DNA of 64,000 bases from Mucilaginibacter gotjawali (GTDB taxonomy: Bacteria > Bacteroidota > Bacteroidia > Sphingobacteriales > Sphingobacteriaceae). Each line of letters starts with the position of its first letter. Positions within the stretch are counted from its first letter, which is position 1. Both the position numbers and the translations under genes were made by a program. Below are positions 46,523 through 55,730 of the stretch, piece by piece. The notes beneath the pieces were generated by a model. That model saw nothing but the letters and a program-made list of their open reading frames with translations, did no database searches and had not been told where the DNA came from. The stretch is taken from the NCBI RefSeq assembly GCF_002355435.1, contig NZ_AP017313.1, positions 3,720,001-3,784,000 of the forward strand. The letters are read 5' to 3'.

Positions 46523-49048
46523 ATGCATGTAAGCAAGTTTTTCGGGTCAGTAAAGGGCAAAATAATTACAGCTTCAATATTGGCATGTTTTGCTGTTTTG
46601 ATGGCCTGGGTCACCAGTAAAAGCTCCTTTCAGGCTTTGTTGGTTGCCTTTGAAGATGTTTCGGCCCCGAATGAGAAGTTACGGATCATCAATGAACTCT
46701 CGAGGAATGTCGTCCAGGTGGGGCAATCTCAGGAAATACCGGATATCAACAATCCTGACCGCTTTTATCGTTTCTTCAATGAAACAAAAAAGCTTAGCCG
46801 CAAGATTGATACCCTGAAAAATCTTTACGCAAACTCACCTGATCAGATAAAAAGACTCAATATCCTGAAAAAGCTTTTACATGACAGGGATAGGCTTTTT
46901 ATAAACTATTTAAAGGTTAGGAATGAGCTGGTTAGCAATAAAACCTTTCACGCACAAATGCATTCTTTAAATGACATGGTAAGTAAAAAGGCCGGCCTTA
47001 CAGATAGCATGGTTACCACGACCGAAAAAAAAACATCCACCACTACAATTTACCCTATTACAAAGGCCACGGATGAAAGTCATTCAAATGGCTTTTTCAG
47101 TAAGCTATTCAGGAGAAAAAAAGAGAGCCGGGAGAATAAGAATAGCGGCATCCCCTACCAGGTGGTAGATGAAGAATCATCTGTAAAACACGACACCCTT
47201 TCGAGGGCCGTAAAAGACAGTATGCTTAAAGAATTTGGTGCAACTATTCATCATTTGGAAGCTATCCAGCAAAGAAAAAGTCTTTCGTTTTTAAGCAGGG
47301 AAGCTATTTTGTTGAAATCAAGCTCGAAGGTGATGCATCAAATCCTGACGATCCTCAGGCAGGTTGAGACAGACGGGCTGACACAATCAACATTAAGCAA
47401 CCGGCTTGCAAAAAACATGGTGGATAGCAGTATTAGGCGTATTAGTTTAATTATGCTGGCATTTTTTGTGGCAACTACTTTATTATTGTACCTCACTTTA
47501 ACAGATATATCAAAGATTAACCGGTACCGCAAACAAATAGAACTGGCCAAAGAGGAAGCAGAATATCACAGCCTTGCCAAACAACGGTTTTTGTCAAATA
47601 TGAGCCATGAGATCCGAACCCCCCTGCAGTCTATCATCGGCTTTGCTGAGAAAATGAACAAACAAAAAACCGGTACTGAAAGCGGCGATATTGATGCTAT
47701 CTACAAATCCTCGGCGCATTTAATGCAAATTGTAAACGAAGTGCTTGATTACAACCGGATTGTATCCGGAAAATTCACTTTTACCAACCAGGTATTTAAT
47801 TTAATGGAATTGCTGGACGAAGTAACCTCAGTTATGCAACTGCAGGCCGAAAAAAAGCATATTGAACTAAAAGCGGCCTATGATGCTCCTGTTTCTGCAT
47901 TTGTAAATGGCGATCCTTTCAGATTAAAACAAATACTCTACAACTTACTGGGCAACGCGATAAAATTTACGCCGGAAGGTAAAGTTTTGTTGTCAGTTAA
48001 AGGCACCCCCGGTGATAATTCCATACATTATAATTTCGATATTTCGGATACAGGAATTGGCCTTTCAGACCAGGACATTGAACGGATATTTAATGAGTTT
48101 GAACAGGCAGATAACAATAACAAGCATAAATATTCAGGATCAGGGCTCGGGCTCCCTATAACCAAAGAACTTATTGAAATGCTGGGGGGCAACATCAGCG
48201 TTAAAAGCCGGTTAGGTAAAGGAAGTATGTTTTCTTTCGACCTTAAATATGAAAAAGCCTTAAAGCCGGAGACTATGGCCCGGGGGAAAACAGTACCAGT
48301 ACAAACGCCCGACCGGGACATCATCTGGCTGGTTGACGATGACCCTTTTATGCTTGAATTATATGCCGGTATATTTGACAGATACCATAAGTGTTACCGC
48401 TGCTTTACTTCGCCGTTTGAGCTTTTGAATGCTGCTCCTGGCAGTGAAGTAAATTATATATTGATGGATATCAGAATGCCTGAAATGAACGGCATTGAAC
48501 TTTGCAGTTTATTGCGCGCCAAACTTCCTGCAACTGTAAAATTATTTGCAGTAACTGCCCAGGCCCTACCCGAAGAACGTTCTTTGATTTTAAAGCAAGG
48601 CTTTGATGGCTTGCTTATGAAACCCTTCAGAGCGCATGATTTAATTAACATGATAACAAAAGGCGGGCAAGTTGCTGACGATAAAATTTCAATTGCCGGT
48701 ATTGATATGAGCCTGGTTGAAAAAATGACCTTTGGCGATCCGAAACAAACCTTTAGTGTACTAAACAGGTTCGCGGAAGACAGCCTTAATGATATCGAAC
48801 AACTTAATGATGCTATTGAAATAAAAGACAGCGAAACCGTTTTATTGATAACCCACCGTATCGCCGGCAGAACTGCCCAGGTAGGCGCCAAAGTATTGGC
48901 GGGAAATTTCAGGATTGCTGAAATGGATCTGGAAAAAGATAAAAAACTAACAGCAAATAAAATCAATCACCTCGTCGCTCTTACAGACAAACTACAAGAA
49001 CTGGCCAGTGCTGTTAAAGAAACAAACAAACTTGAAACTCCTGCCTAA
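46523..49048 (+). CDS. Hybrid sensor histidine kinase with receiver and Hpt domains
   Basis: An 841-residue complete phosphorelay protein. Two transmembrane helices (about 15-33 and 305-325) enclose a roughly 270-residue extracytoplasmic sensor region rich in charged helices. The HisKA box is FLSNMSHEIRTPLQSIIG, and the HATPase has DTGIGL and SGSGLGLPI. The receiver has WLVDDDPFML and an Asp in ILMDIRMPEMNG. The C-terminal Hpt domain has its His in LITHRIAGRTAQVG. It converges on a sigma-54-type response regulator 13 bases away, its likely partner by position. Confidence 0.93.
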   Translation: MHVSKFFGSVKGKIITASILACFAVLMAWVTSKSSFQALLVAFEDVSAPNEKLRIINELSRNVVQVGQSQEIPDINNPDRFYRFFNETKKLSRKIDTLKNLYANSPDQIKRLNILKKLLHDRDRLFINYLKVRNELVSNKTFHAQMHSLNDMVSKKAGLTDSMVTTTEKKTSTTTIYPITKATDESHSNGFFSKLFRRKKESRENKNSGIPYQVVDEESSVKHDTLSRAVKDSMLKEFGATIHHLEAIQQRKSLSFLSREAILLKSSSKVMHQILTILRQVETDGLTQSTLSNRLAKNMVDSSIRRISLIMLAFFVATTLLLYLTLTDISKINRYRKQIELAKEEAEYHSLAKQRFLSNMSHEIRTPLQSIIGFAEKMNKQKTGTESGDIDAIYKSSAHLMQIVNEVLDYNRIVSGKFTFTNQVFNLMELLDEVTSVMQLQAEKKHIELKAAYDAPVSAFVNGDPFRLKQILYNLLGNAIKFTPEGKVLLSVKGTPGDNSIHYNFDISDTGIGLSDQDIERIFNEFEQADNNNKHKYSGSGLGLPITKELIEMLGGNISVKSRLGKGSMFSFDLKYEKALKPETMARGKTVPVQTPDRDIIWLVDDDPFMLELYAGIFDRYHKCYRCFTSPFELLNAAPGSEVNYILMDIRMPEMNGIELCSLLRAKLPATVKLFAVTAQALPEERSLILKQGFDGLLMKPFRAHDLINMITKGGQVADDKISIAGIDMSLVEKMTFGDPKQTFSVLNRFAEDSLNDIEQLNDAIEIKDSETVLLITHRIAGRTAQVGAKVLAGNFRIAEMDLEKDKKLTANKINHLVALTDKLQELASAVKETNKLETPA

Positions 49049-49061
49049 GCCTTTTTCAGTG

Positions 49062-50390
49062 TCAGGTATCGAGCCCGTACCGTTCGATTTTTGAATAGAG
49101 CGTTTTTCGGTCGATATTAAGCAGTTTGGCGGCTTTTGATTTATTGTATTTTACTTTTTGCAGGGTACTCTGAATCAAATTTTTCTCGTTTACCTCGTTT
49201 TGTGCCTTAAGATCCGTCGTTGCCACCTGGGCAAGATGATGGGTAATGCTGAATAACATTTCATCGGGCAACGTTTCTATACCGGCAATTTGTTCGGTAC
49301 TCAGCAAAACCATGCGTTTAATTACGTTTTTAAGTTCACGTAAATTACCGGGCCAGTCATAATTATAAAAAGCAGTTTTAACTTCTGCAGCTATATCGTT
49401 TAAATCTCTCCCAAGTTCCAGGTTAGCCTGCCCGATAAAATGCCTTATAAATAAATCAAGTTCGTCTCTGCGGTCTCGTACAGGGGACAATTGTATCTTA
49501 AATTCATTTATCCGGTGATAAAGGTCCTGTCTGAAATTTCCTGCGCTTACGCTATTTAACAAATCATCATTTGTAGCTGTAATAAACCTAACATCAATGG
49601 GAATAGTCCGTCCCCCTCCTATTGGCTGTACTACTCTTTCCTGCAGGGCACGCAGCAGTTTTACCTGCACATCATAACTAAGGTTTCCCACCTCATCTAA
49701 AAAAAGCGTTCCGCCTTCTGCAATTTCAAAAAGTCCTTTTTTATCTGCGGCGGCACCTGTAAAAGCACCTTTTACATGCCCGAATAACTCACTTACCGCC
49801 AAATCATTGGATAGTGTACCACAGTCAATAGCAACAAACGGCTTGGCGGCTCTTTTGCTTCGGCTATGAATAACCCTTGCCACATATTCTTTACCTGTAC
49901 CGCTTTCGCCCTGAATCAATACCGACATATTGGTTGGTGCAACAAGGCCGATATATTCATGAAGCTTAGCTGCATATTTGCTGTCGCTTTTTATAAATGC
50001 GATGTTTTCACCCGGCGAATACACCGGCTTTTTACCACCCAGGGCAATGTCCATTATCATCAATAACTCGTCGGGGTTTACCGGTTTGATGATATAATCC
50101 AAAGCTCCCGATCTAATAGCATTGATAGCCGTACGCACATCATTAAAGCTGGTCATGATAATTGCCGGAGTAGTCTGCCCGTTTTCCCGTACCTTTTTTA
50201 ACAGATCCAGGCCGGTGCCATCGGGCAAACGATAGTCGAGCAGAAGCAAATCAAATAGTTCTTTTTCGACTAATTTGAATCCCTCTTTGGTGTTTTGAGT
50301 CGACTGCACCTGATGCCCGTGCTTATGTAAAAAACCGCGCAGCATCTGCGAAAACGTCAAATCGTCTTCAACAAGCAATATTTTTGCCAT
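49062..50390 (-). CDS. NtrC-family sigma-54-dependent response regulator
   Basis: A 442-residue transcription factor. The receiver (about 1-115) has LLVEDD and the phospho-Asp in LLLLDYRLPDGTG. The AAA+ domain has Walker A GESGTGKE, the sigma-54 contact GAFTGAAADKKG, and Walker B GGTLFLDEVG. The Fis-type HTH is at the end (YNKSKAAKLLNIDRKTLYSK). It activates sigma-54 promoters. It is convergent with the hybrid kinase and starts just after a terminator with its own -7 box. Confidence 0.94.
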   Translation of the reverse strand: MAKILLVEDDLTFSQMLRGFLHKHGHQVQSTQNTKEGFKLVEKELFDLLLLDYRLPDGTGLDLLKKVRENGQTTPAIIMTSFNDVRTAINAIRSGALDYIIKPVNPDELLMIMDIALGGKKPVYSPGENIAFIKSDSKYAAKLHEYIGLVAPTNMSVLIQGESGTGKEYVARVIHSRSKRAAKPFVAIDCGTLSNDLAVSELFGHVKGAFTGAAADKKGLFEIAEGGTLFLDEVGNLSYDVQVKLLRALQERVVQPIGGGRTIPIDVRFITATNDDLLNSVSAGNFRQDLYHRINEFKIQLSPVRDRRDELDLFIRHFIGQANLELGRDLNDIAAEVKTAFYNYDWPGNLRELKNVIKRMVLLSTEQIAGIETLPDEMLFSITHHLAQVATTDLKAQNEVNEKNLIQSTLQKVKYNKSKAAKLLNIDRKTLYSKIERYGLDT

Positions 50391-50412
50391 AATATGTTAA
50401 TCATAGATATGG

Positions 50413-50420
50413 CAAAAATA
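50413..50420 (-). promoter_or_regulatory. Bacteroidota -7 box of the NtrC-type regulator (TATTTTTG)
   Basis: An exact TAnnTTTG match on the minus strand, 22 bases upstream of the ATG at 50390, directly after the terminator at 50418-50452. Confidence 0.55.
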
Positions 50421-50452
50421 CAAAAGCCGGAGCTAAATCCGGCTTTTGTATT
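50418..50452 (-). terminator. Rho-independent terminator after the small exported protein gene
   Basis: The stem ACAAAAGCCGGA pairs with TCCGGCTTTTGT across a 6-base loop. It lies 24 bases downstream of the minus-strand stop at 50477. Confidence 0.88.
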
Positions 50453-50476
50453 AATATATGATGATTTGGGCAATTA

Positions 50477-50785
50477 TTATTGCACTATTTTCCCATCCTT
50501 ATCAAGTTTGATCACCTGGGTCTGGGTATCTTTTTTAACAGTTATTTCATAATACCCGGTACTCCCGGATTTAACATAAAAAGCTTCAGTTGGCGTCCAC
50601 TGTTTCACCGGATCAGTGGTTAAAGTGGTTTTTACTGCCGGCGGAAGTTCATCCAGTTTTATAGGTGTTTTTTGGGCGGTGTCCGCTACAGCAATAGTAG
50701 TAATTGATCTTTTGTTTTGAGTTGAGGGGCCAGCTTTCACCATGGTGAAACCTGCAATACCTAATGCCGCTACGGCTAAAATCAT
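50477..50785 (-). CDS. Small exported protein of unknown function (start perhaps at 50793)
   Basis: 102 residues beginning MILAVAALGIAGFTMVKA, then a mature domain with PIKLDELPPAVKTTL and YYEITVKKDTQTQVIKLDKD (a PepSY-like or small beta-sheet domain). The signal peptide lacks a basic start. Eight bases upstream lies ATG AAA AA with a good leader, and one extra A in the A6 run (50785-50790) would give MKKMILAV, a normal signal peptide. I suspect the same type of homopolymer error as elsewhere in the window. Its function is unknown. Confidence 0.7.
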   Translation of the reverse strand: MILAVAALGIAGFTMVKAGPSTQNKRSITTIAVADTAQKTPIKLDELPPAVKTTLTTDPVKQWTPTEAFYVKSGSTGYYEITVKKDTQTQVIKLDKDGKIVQ

Positions 50786-50868
50786 TTTTTCATGGTTATA
50801 ATGTTTTGTTTTATAGTAACCCTATTAAACACAACCATGCCAAGTTGACTATCAATGCCGTATTTATC

Positions 50869-51039
50869 ATGAAATCAAATACTTACAAACTGACCAAACA
50901 AAACAAAACTGTTGATTTATTCCACACGTTGAGGGGAACAGCAACAATTATTGAAATATCGCTGTTGATTGATTTCCCAAAAATATTAAATTATGACTGG
51001 CCGTCCGTCCGGGAAAGGTTTAGAGAAGCAAATATTTAA
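50869..51039 (+). CDS. Possible small protein, unrecognised (uncertain)
   Basis: An ATG-initiated frame of 56 residues (KSNTYKLTKQNKTVDLFHTL, ending in SVRERFREANI), divergent from the small exported protein gene. The residue mix is protein-like and no other gene covers the region, but there is no promoter, domain or conserved context. It may be a gene remnant. Confidence 0.25.
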   Translation: MKSNTYKLTKQNKTVDLFHTLRGTATIIEISLLIDFPKILNYDWPSVRERFREANI

Positions 51040-51142
51040 AAAAGCTGTAGTCACACTCAGAGTCGTAAGCCAACCTTCGATACATGAGCTGACCAAATAA
51101 AAATGCATTCTTAAATCGGTTTGGGTCAAAGGTTCGAAAAAA

Positions 51143-51526
51143 CTAAACATTTTCTAAAATGACCTTGGGATCTAAATTCAGTTTCCGATACAATGCCTTT
51201 AAAAATAAAACATCAGGCTGACGTTCACCTGTCAATATCTGTGATAATTTAGGCTTACCTATACCTAACTTACCGGCCAATTTAGCCTGAGAGAGCTTAT
51301 TTTCGAACATAAATAGCTCGACTACTTCAGATAAAGATGTCGGCTGTTTAACAGGCTTAAGGTGTAAAACTTCATCTTCGTATTTCTCAGCAGCAATTGT
51401 CATTGCCTGCAAATGTTCGATTTCTTCTTCAGAAAGATTTGCTTCACCCTTATTCATTAGGTCATAAATAGCCAGCATCGCGCCATGATAGTTTTTATTC
51501 GAATCTATTAAGAATTCATTTTTCAT
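51143..51526 (-). CDS. HTH-type transcriptional regulator, HigA-like antitoxin fold
   Basis: 127 residues: an N-terminal helical region and a C-terminal XRE/HigA helix-turn-helix (LSQAKLAGKLGIGKPKLSQI, then LTGERQPDVLFLKAL). In HigBA systems the toxin gene lies next to the antitoxin. Here the upstream spacer to polX is only 131 bases and no toxin is seen downstream, so this is an orphan or a plain regulator. Confidence 0.8.
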   Translation of the reverse strand: MKNEFLIDSNKNYHGAMLAIYDLMNKGEANLSEEEIEHLQAMTIAAEKYEDEVLHLKPVKQPTSLSEVVELFMFENKLSQAKLAGKLGIGKPKLSQILTGERQPDVLFLKALYRKLNLDPKVILENV

Positions 51527-51635
51527 CTCGATGTTTTTTAAGGCTGCCCAAATTGCTCAAGTCACAAAAATAGCGGAATAATTATTATCGTATAAAATAA
51601 CATTCACAAAACATCCCCATTCCATCCCTCTTTTG

Positions 51636-51643
51636 TATTTTTG
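51636..51643 (+). promoter_or_regulatory. Bacteroidota -7 box of polX (TATTTTTG)
   Basis: An exact TAnnTTTG match 14 bases before the polX ATG. Confidence 0.55.
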
Positions 51644-51657
51644 CGCTTCAATCAATT

Positions 51658-53331
51658 ATGGAAAACAAACCCATAGCCCGAAAGCTTCGCCTGTTATCGC
51701 AACTGATGGAACTGCATGAGGTAAATCCCTTTAAGGTAAAGTCGATGGCGAATGCTGCTTTTAAGGTAGATAAACTCCCCTTCTCCGCTAAAAATAAAAC
51801 CACCGAAGATCTTGAAAAAATTGATGGCATTGGTAAAAGCACTGCCGCTAAAATAACTGAATTGCTGGAAACCGGCACCATGGCCGAGCTGGAAGAAATG
51901 CTGGATAAAACCCCGGCTGGTGTGGTGGAAATGATGGGCATTAAAGGCATTGGCCCTAAAAAGGTAGCGATCATCTGGCGCGACCTGGCCATAGAAAACC
52001 TTGGCGAATTATACTATGCCTGTAACGAAAACCGCCTGGTTGAGGCTAAAGGCTTTGGTTTAAAAACACAGGACGAGATCCGTAAGGTTATTGAGTTTAA
52101 TATGGCCAGCAATGGCAAGTTCCTTTACGCCAAAATTGAAGAGGAAGCCAAAAATCTGCTGGATAAAATCAAAGCAATTTTACCGGATTCTTTAATTGAA
52201 TTTGGCGGCGAATTCAGGCGTTGCTGCGAGATCATTAATAACCTGGTAATTGTTTTGGGTGATAATGACATGGATACCGCATTTAATTCAATTGCGGAAT
52301 CTGGTATTATTCTCCAACCCATAGTCACCGGAAAACAGCTTAGCGGCGAGCTTGAAAATGGCTTGAAAATCGAATTGTTTTTTGTAGAAAAGCGTTATTT
52401 CTATCATGAATTATTTGTTCAAACAGGCGATACAGAACATATAAATGCAGTTTTAGCCCTTGCCGGTGATGTAATTGATCACCCGGAAAGTGAAGAAGTG
52501 ATCTACAAAACTGCGGGCCTTGAATATATTCCGCCTGAGTTAAGAGAAGGAACAACCTTCATCGAGAAAGCTAAAAACAAGGCCCTACCTATATTGATCC
52601 AACTACCCGACCTGAAAGGATCGTTACATAACCACAGCACCTGGAGCGATGGCATCAACACCGTTGAAGAAATGGCGCTTTATTGCCGTGACGAACTGAA
52701 CCTGGAATACCTGGGCATGTGCGACCACAGCAAAAGCGCTTTTTATGCTAAAGGTTTAAGTATTGAACAGGTGATCAACCAGCAGGAAGAAATTGATCAC
52801 CTGAATAAAAAGCTGAACGGCTTTCATATTTTTAAAGGAATAGAATCGGATATATTATATGATGGTTCGCTGGATTACCCTGAAGAGATTTTAAAACGCT
52901 TTGATTTTATCGTAGCTTCCGTGCACTCCATCCTTAAAATGGATGAGGAAAAAGCAACTTCGCGCCTCATCAAAGCGATTGAAAACCCATATACTACTAT
53001 ATTGGGCCACCCAACAGGAAGGCTGTTACTGAGCCGCAGCGGCTACCCAATCAACTATAAAAAAGTAATTGATGCCTGCGCCGATAATAATGTAGTGATA
53101 GAAATAAATGCCAACCCGCTGCGTTTAGACCTCGACTGGCGCTGGCACCAATATGCCCTCGAAAAAGGCGTTTGGCTATCCATCAACCCGGATGCACACC
53201 GCAAGGAAGGCTTTTTGGATATGTATTATGGTATATTAGCCGGAAGAAAAGGCGGTTTATACAAAGAAAAATGCCTGAATGCATTATCATTGCAGGAGAT
53301 AGCCTCTTTTTTTGCAAAAAAGAGGCAGTGA
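51658..53331 (+). CDS. polX: DNA polymerase/3'-5' exonuclease PolX
   Basis: A 557-residue repair protein. The N-terminal HhH and 8-kDa region (NPFKVKSMANAAF, IDGIGKSTAAKI, IKGIGPKKV) is followed by a polymerase-X-like palm. In the palm the usual metal-binding DxD is not obvious (GEFRRCCEIINNLVIVLGD). The C-terminal PHP phosphoesterase has LHNHSTWSDG, MCDHSKSA and HPTGRLL. The weak palm suggests that polymerase activity may be reduced, as in several Bacteroidota homologues, with the PHP nuclease retained. Confidence 0.9.
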   Translation: MENKPIARKLRLLSQLMELHEVNPFKVKSMANAAFKVDKLPFSAKNKTTEDLEKIDGIGKSTAAKITELLETGTMAELEEMLDKTPAGVVEMMGIKGIGPKKVAIIWRDLAIENLGELYYACNENRLVEAKGFGLKTQDEIRKVIEFNMASNGKFLYAKIEEEAKNLLDKIKAILPDSLIEFGGEFRRCCEIINNLVIVLGDNDMDTAFNSIAESGIILQPIVTGKQLSGELENGLKIELFFVEKRYFYHELFVQTGDTEHINAVLALAGDVIDHPESEEVIYKTAGLEYIPPELREGTTFIEKAKNKALPILIQLPDLKGSLHNHSTWSDGINTVEEMALYCRDELNLEYLGMCDHSKSAFYAKGLSIEQVINQQEEIDHLNKKLNGFHIFKGIESDILYDGSLDYPEEILKRFDFIVASVHSILKMDEEKATSRLIKAIENPYTTILGHPTGRLLLSRSGYPINYKKVIDACADNNVVIEINANPLRLDLDWRWHQYALEKGVWLSINPDAHRKEGFLDMYYGILAGRKGGLYKEKCLNALSLQEIASFFAKKRQ

Positions 53332-53391
53332 TTGGAGATCAGTGATTAGAGATTAGCCCGAAAGTCAGTAAAGTCCGGAAGTCCGAAAGAA
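53331..53391. repeat. Composite word array: TAGAGATTAG words then AGTCCGGAAG words
   Basis: It begins at the polX stop. GATTGGAGATCAGTGATTAG (the family of 21438) runs straight into CCGAAAGTCAGTAAAGTCCG (the family of 26998). Two word families joined in one array is seen only here. Confidence 0.75.
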
Positions 53392-53480
53392 GCTGCAACT
53401 GACGTTTCGGCAATAATAACCTAATAAGTTATATAGAAGGAATAAAGAATATTGGAACGATCTGCATACCCTGCCACGCC

Positions 53481-53527
53481 AATGAACTAATGAACTAATG
53501 AACAAATGAACTAATGAACTAATGAAC
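53481..53527. repeat. Tandem 10-mer ATGAACTAAT at the start of the hldE kinase gene
   Basis: About four and a half copies of AATGAACTAATGAAC. The last copy supplies the ATG (53522) of the heptose kinase. Every earlier copy in that phase reads ATG AAC TAA, a two-codon reading frame. Confidence 0.8.
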
Positions 53528-54504
53528 TTAATAAGTAAAGTACGTTCCATACAAGCAGCACAAAAAAGACCATCGGTACTGGTAATCGGCGATTTGATGG
53601 TTGATCATTATATATGGGGTTCGGCAACCAGGTTATCGCCTGAGGCGCCTGTGCCTGTAGTAAATGTAAAAAAAGAATCGACCACGCTGGGGGGGCAGGT
53701 AACGTAGTGCAAAACCTGGTGGCTTTGGGAGCACAGGTATCGGTTGCCGGCGTTATCGGTATTGATGCCTCCGGCAGGCAACTGATTGAAATAATGGCAG
53801 GCGAGGGTGTTAAAACTGACACGATTGTTGAAGATGGTTCACGTTCCACCACCATAAAAACCCGCATATTGGTGGGCAGTCATCAATTGGTGAGGGTTGA
53901 CAGGGAAGTTACTGAACCTATTGCTGCTGAACTGGAAGAAAAACTGATTGCCGGCATTGTCGCAAATATTAATAGCGCAGATATTGTATTGTTATCAGAT
54001 TATAACAAGGGATTGTTTGCGCCCGGACTTACTCAACGAATTATAAATATTGCCAATGAGCATCAAAAGAAAGTAGTAATTGATCCAAAAGGATTGAATT
54101 ATGAGAAATATAAAGGTGCCTTCATTATCAAGCCAAACCGTAAGGAACTGGCGGAAGCTGCCAAAACAGAGAAAATAAGCAACCTTGCCGACCTGGAAAA
54201 TGCAGCGAAAACCATTTTCCTGCAAACAGGTACCGATTACCTCATTGTAACGCTGTCTGAAGAAGGTATGGCGATTATTACCGAGCAAAGCAGTAAACTA
54301 ATGCCCGTAAAGGCTACCGAAGTTTTTGATGTAACCGGCGCAGGTGATACCGTAATTGCCGTAATTGCCTATTTTACAGCGCTTGGCTTATCCGTTGAAG
54401 AAGCCTGCGAACTTGCCAACCACGCCGCAGCAAATGTAGTAAAGCATGTGGGCAGCGCAACAACTACTATTGATGAGATCATCAAAGATATGGAAGGGTA
54501 TTAG
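53522..54504 (+). pseudogene. hldE: D-glycero-beta-D-manno-heptose-7-phosphate kinase (HldE kinase half), single-base frameshift (probable sequence error)
   Basis: A PfkB-family kinase of about 327 residues that makes heptose-1,7-bisphosphate for LPS core. The frame opens as [19 protein letters not shown] and ends early at [13 protein letters not shown]. With one more G in the G7 run (53689-53695) it reads [20 protein letters not shown] and continues to 54504. The PfkB signature DVTGAGDTVIAV and VLLSDYNKG are intact. It is followed by gmhA and the nucleotidyltransferase half as separate genes. Two heptose genes next to each other with the same one-base defect point to sequence error. Confidence 0.88.
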
Positions 54505-54618
54505 GTTATTGGGTCATTAGGTCATTGCAATGATGGTGATGAAGTGTCCGTCCGTTATACATACGGCCACTTTGGGACAGAGCGGACGGGCTTCATTGGG
54601 TCATTAGGTCATTAAAAA
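54504..54618. repeat. Word array GGTCATTAGGTCATTG enclosing a GTGTCCGTCCG hairpin element
   Basis: GGTCATTA words occur at both ends (54504-54528 and 54596-54618). Between them lies 54541-54594, with arms GAAG-CCGTCCG and CGGACGG-CTTC. A related layout is seen at 57276-57371. A palindrome-like TCCGCCCATTGGCGGA follows at 54629-54644. Confidence 0.65.
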
Positions 54619-54666
54619 ATAAATCCGATCCGCCCATTGGCGGACGAAATCCGAAATTCTACTAAC

Positions 54667-55221
54667 ATGGTTATAAAAGAATTAAAAGATCATCAGCAGG
54701 TAATCCAAAAAGTGATTGACCATTTGGGTGGTGATATTGAAGCAGCTTGTATGATGATCACTGCTGTAATTCAAAAGGGCAATAAGGTGTTGCTGGCAGG
54801 CAATGGCGGCAGCGCTGCTGATGCACAACACATTGCAGCGGAATTGAGCGGAAGGTTTGTGAAAGAACGACGCGCTTTACCCGGTATCGCTTTAACAGTT
54901 GATACTTCTGCCCTAACCGCTATTGCCAATGATTACGGTTACGAACACGTATTTTCGCGGCAGGTAGAAGCGCTGGCGCAACCCGGTGACCTGTTTATCG
55001 GCATTTCAACAAGCGGCAACAGCCAGGGTATTTTAAATGCTTTTGAAGCAGCTACCAAACTGGGTTGCAAAACTTTAGGCTTATCCGGCAGGGATGGCGG
55101 CAAGATGAATGACCTATGCGAATTAAACATTGTAGTCCCATCGAATATCACCGCCAGGATACAGGAAATGCATATTTTAATTGGGCATATCCTGTGCAAG
55201 GCGGTTGATGATTTATTTTAG
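54667..55221 (+). CDS. gmhA: Sedoheptulose-7-phosphate isomerase
   Basis: About 184 residues, a SIS-domain enzyme that converts sedoheptulose-7-P to D-glycero-D-manno-heptose-7-P, the first step of ADP-heptose synthesis. Motifs: LLAGNGGSAADAQHIAAELSG, TSGNSQGIL, LSGRDGGKM. The start at 54667 is chosen because the ten extra residues from 54637 (MADEIRNSTN) are encoded by repeat sequence. It lies between the two hldE halves, 9 bases before the second. Confidence 0.94.
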   Translation: MVIKELKDHQQVIQKVIDHLGGDIEAACMMITAVIQKGNKVLLAGNGGSAADAQHIAAELSGRFVKERRALPGIALTVDTSALTAIANDYGYEHVFSRQVEALAQPGDLFIGISTSGNSQGILNAFEAATKLGCKTLGLSGRDGGKMNDLCELNIVVPSNITARIQEMHILIGHILCKAVDDLF

Positions 55222-55230
55222 ATTGATTTT

Positions 55231-55730
55231 ATGCGCACCGATATAGAAAACACCCTTTTAAATAAGATATTGGATCTTCCCTCTATCAAAAACCATGTGC
55301 TTACCTGGCAGGCTGAAGGGCAAAAGGTTGTTTTTACCAACGGCGTTTTCGACCTGCTGCACATTGGCCATCTTACTTATATGGCAAAGGCAGCGGAGTT
55401 GGGCGACAAACTGATCATCGGCCTAAACTCGGATGCTTCGGTAAAGCGTATTAAAGGTGATGACCGGCCTGTAAACGACCAGAATAGCCGTGCAGCACTA
55501 TTGGCAGCTTTATTTTTGTTGACGCGATCACCATTTTTGAGGAAAATACCCCTGCAGATCTCATCAAAACATTACTGCCTGATATACTGGTAAAAGGCGC
55601 TGATTATGCTATTGAAAATATTGTGGGCGCCAAAGAAGTACTGGCCAACGGTGGCGAAGTAAAAACCATCAATTTTGTAGAGGGCTATTCATCCACCTCT
55701 ATCATCAATAAAATCAGGAACAGGACATGA
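55231..55730 (+). pseudogene. D-glycero-beta-D-manno-heptose 1-phosphate adenylyltransferase (HldE C-terminal half), single-base frameshift (probable sequence error)
   Basis: A nucleotidyltransferase of about 166 residues with VVFTNGVFDLLHIGHLTYM and the LNSDASVKRIKGDDRP loop. The frame is lost after RAALLAALF at a T5 run (55513-55517). With six Ts it continues FVDAITIFEENTPADLI, through KGADYAIENIVGAKEV and EGYSSTSIINKI to a TGA at 55728-55730 that overlaps the next ATG (ATGA). It is separate from the kinase half, as is usual in Bacteroidota. A homopolymer under-call is likely. Confidence 0.88.

Noticed and set aside
51143..51657. HigB-HigA toxin-antitoxin pair
   Set aside because: Only the antitoxin-like HTH gene is present; no toxin frame fits in the flanking spacers.
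53481..53527. CRISPR-like array
   Set aside because: The repeats are 10 bases long, degenerate and contiguous, with no spacers and no cas genes.
53358..53550. Short frames in the spacer between polX and hldE
   Set aside because: They are composed of repeat words and have no protein-like features.
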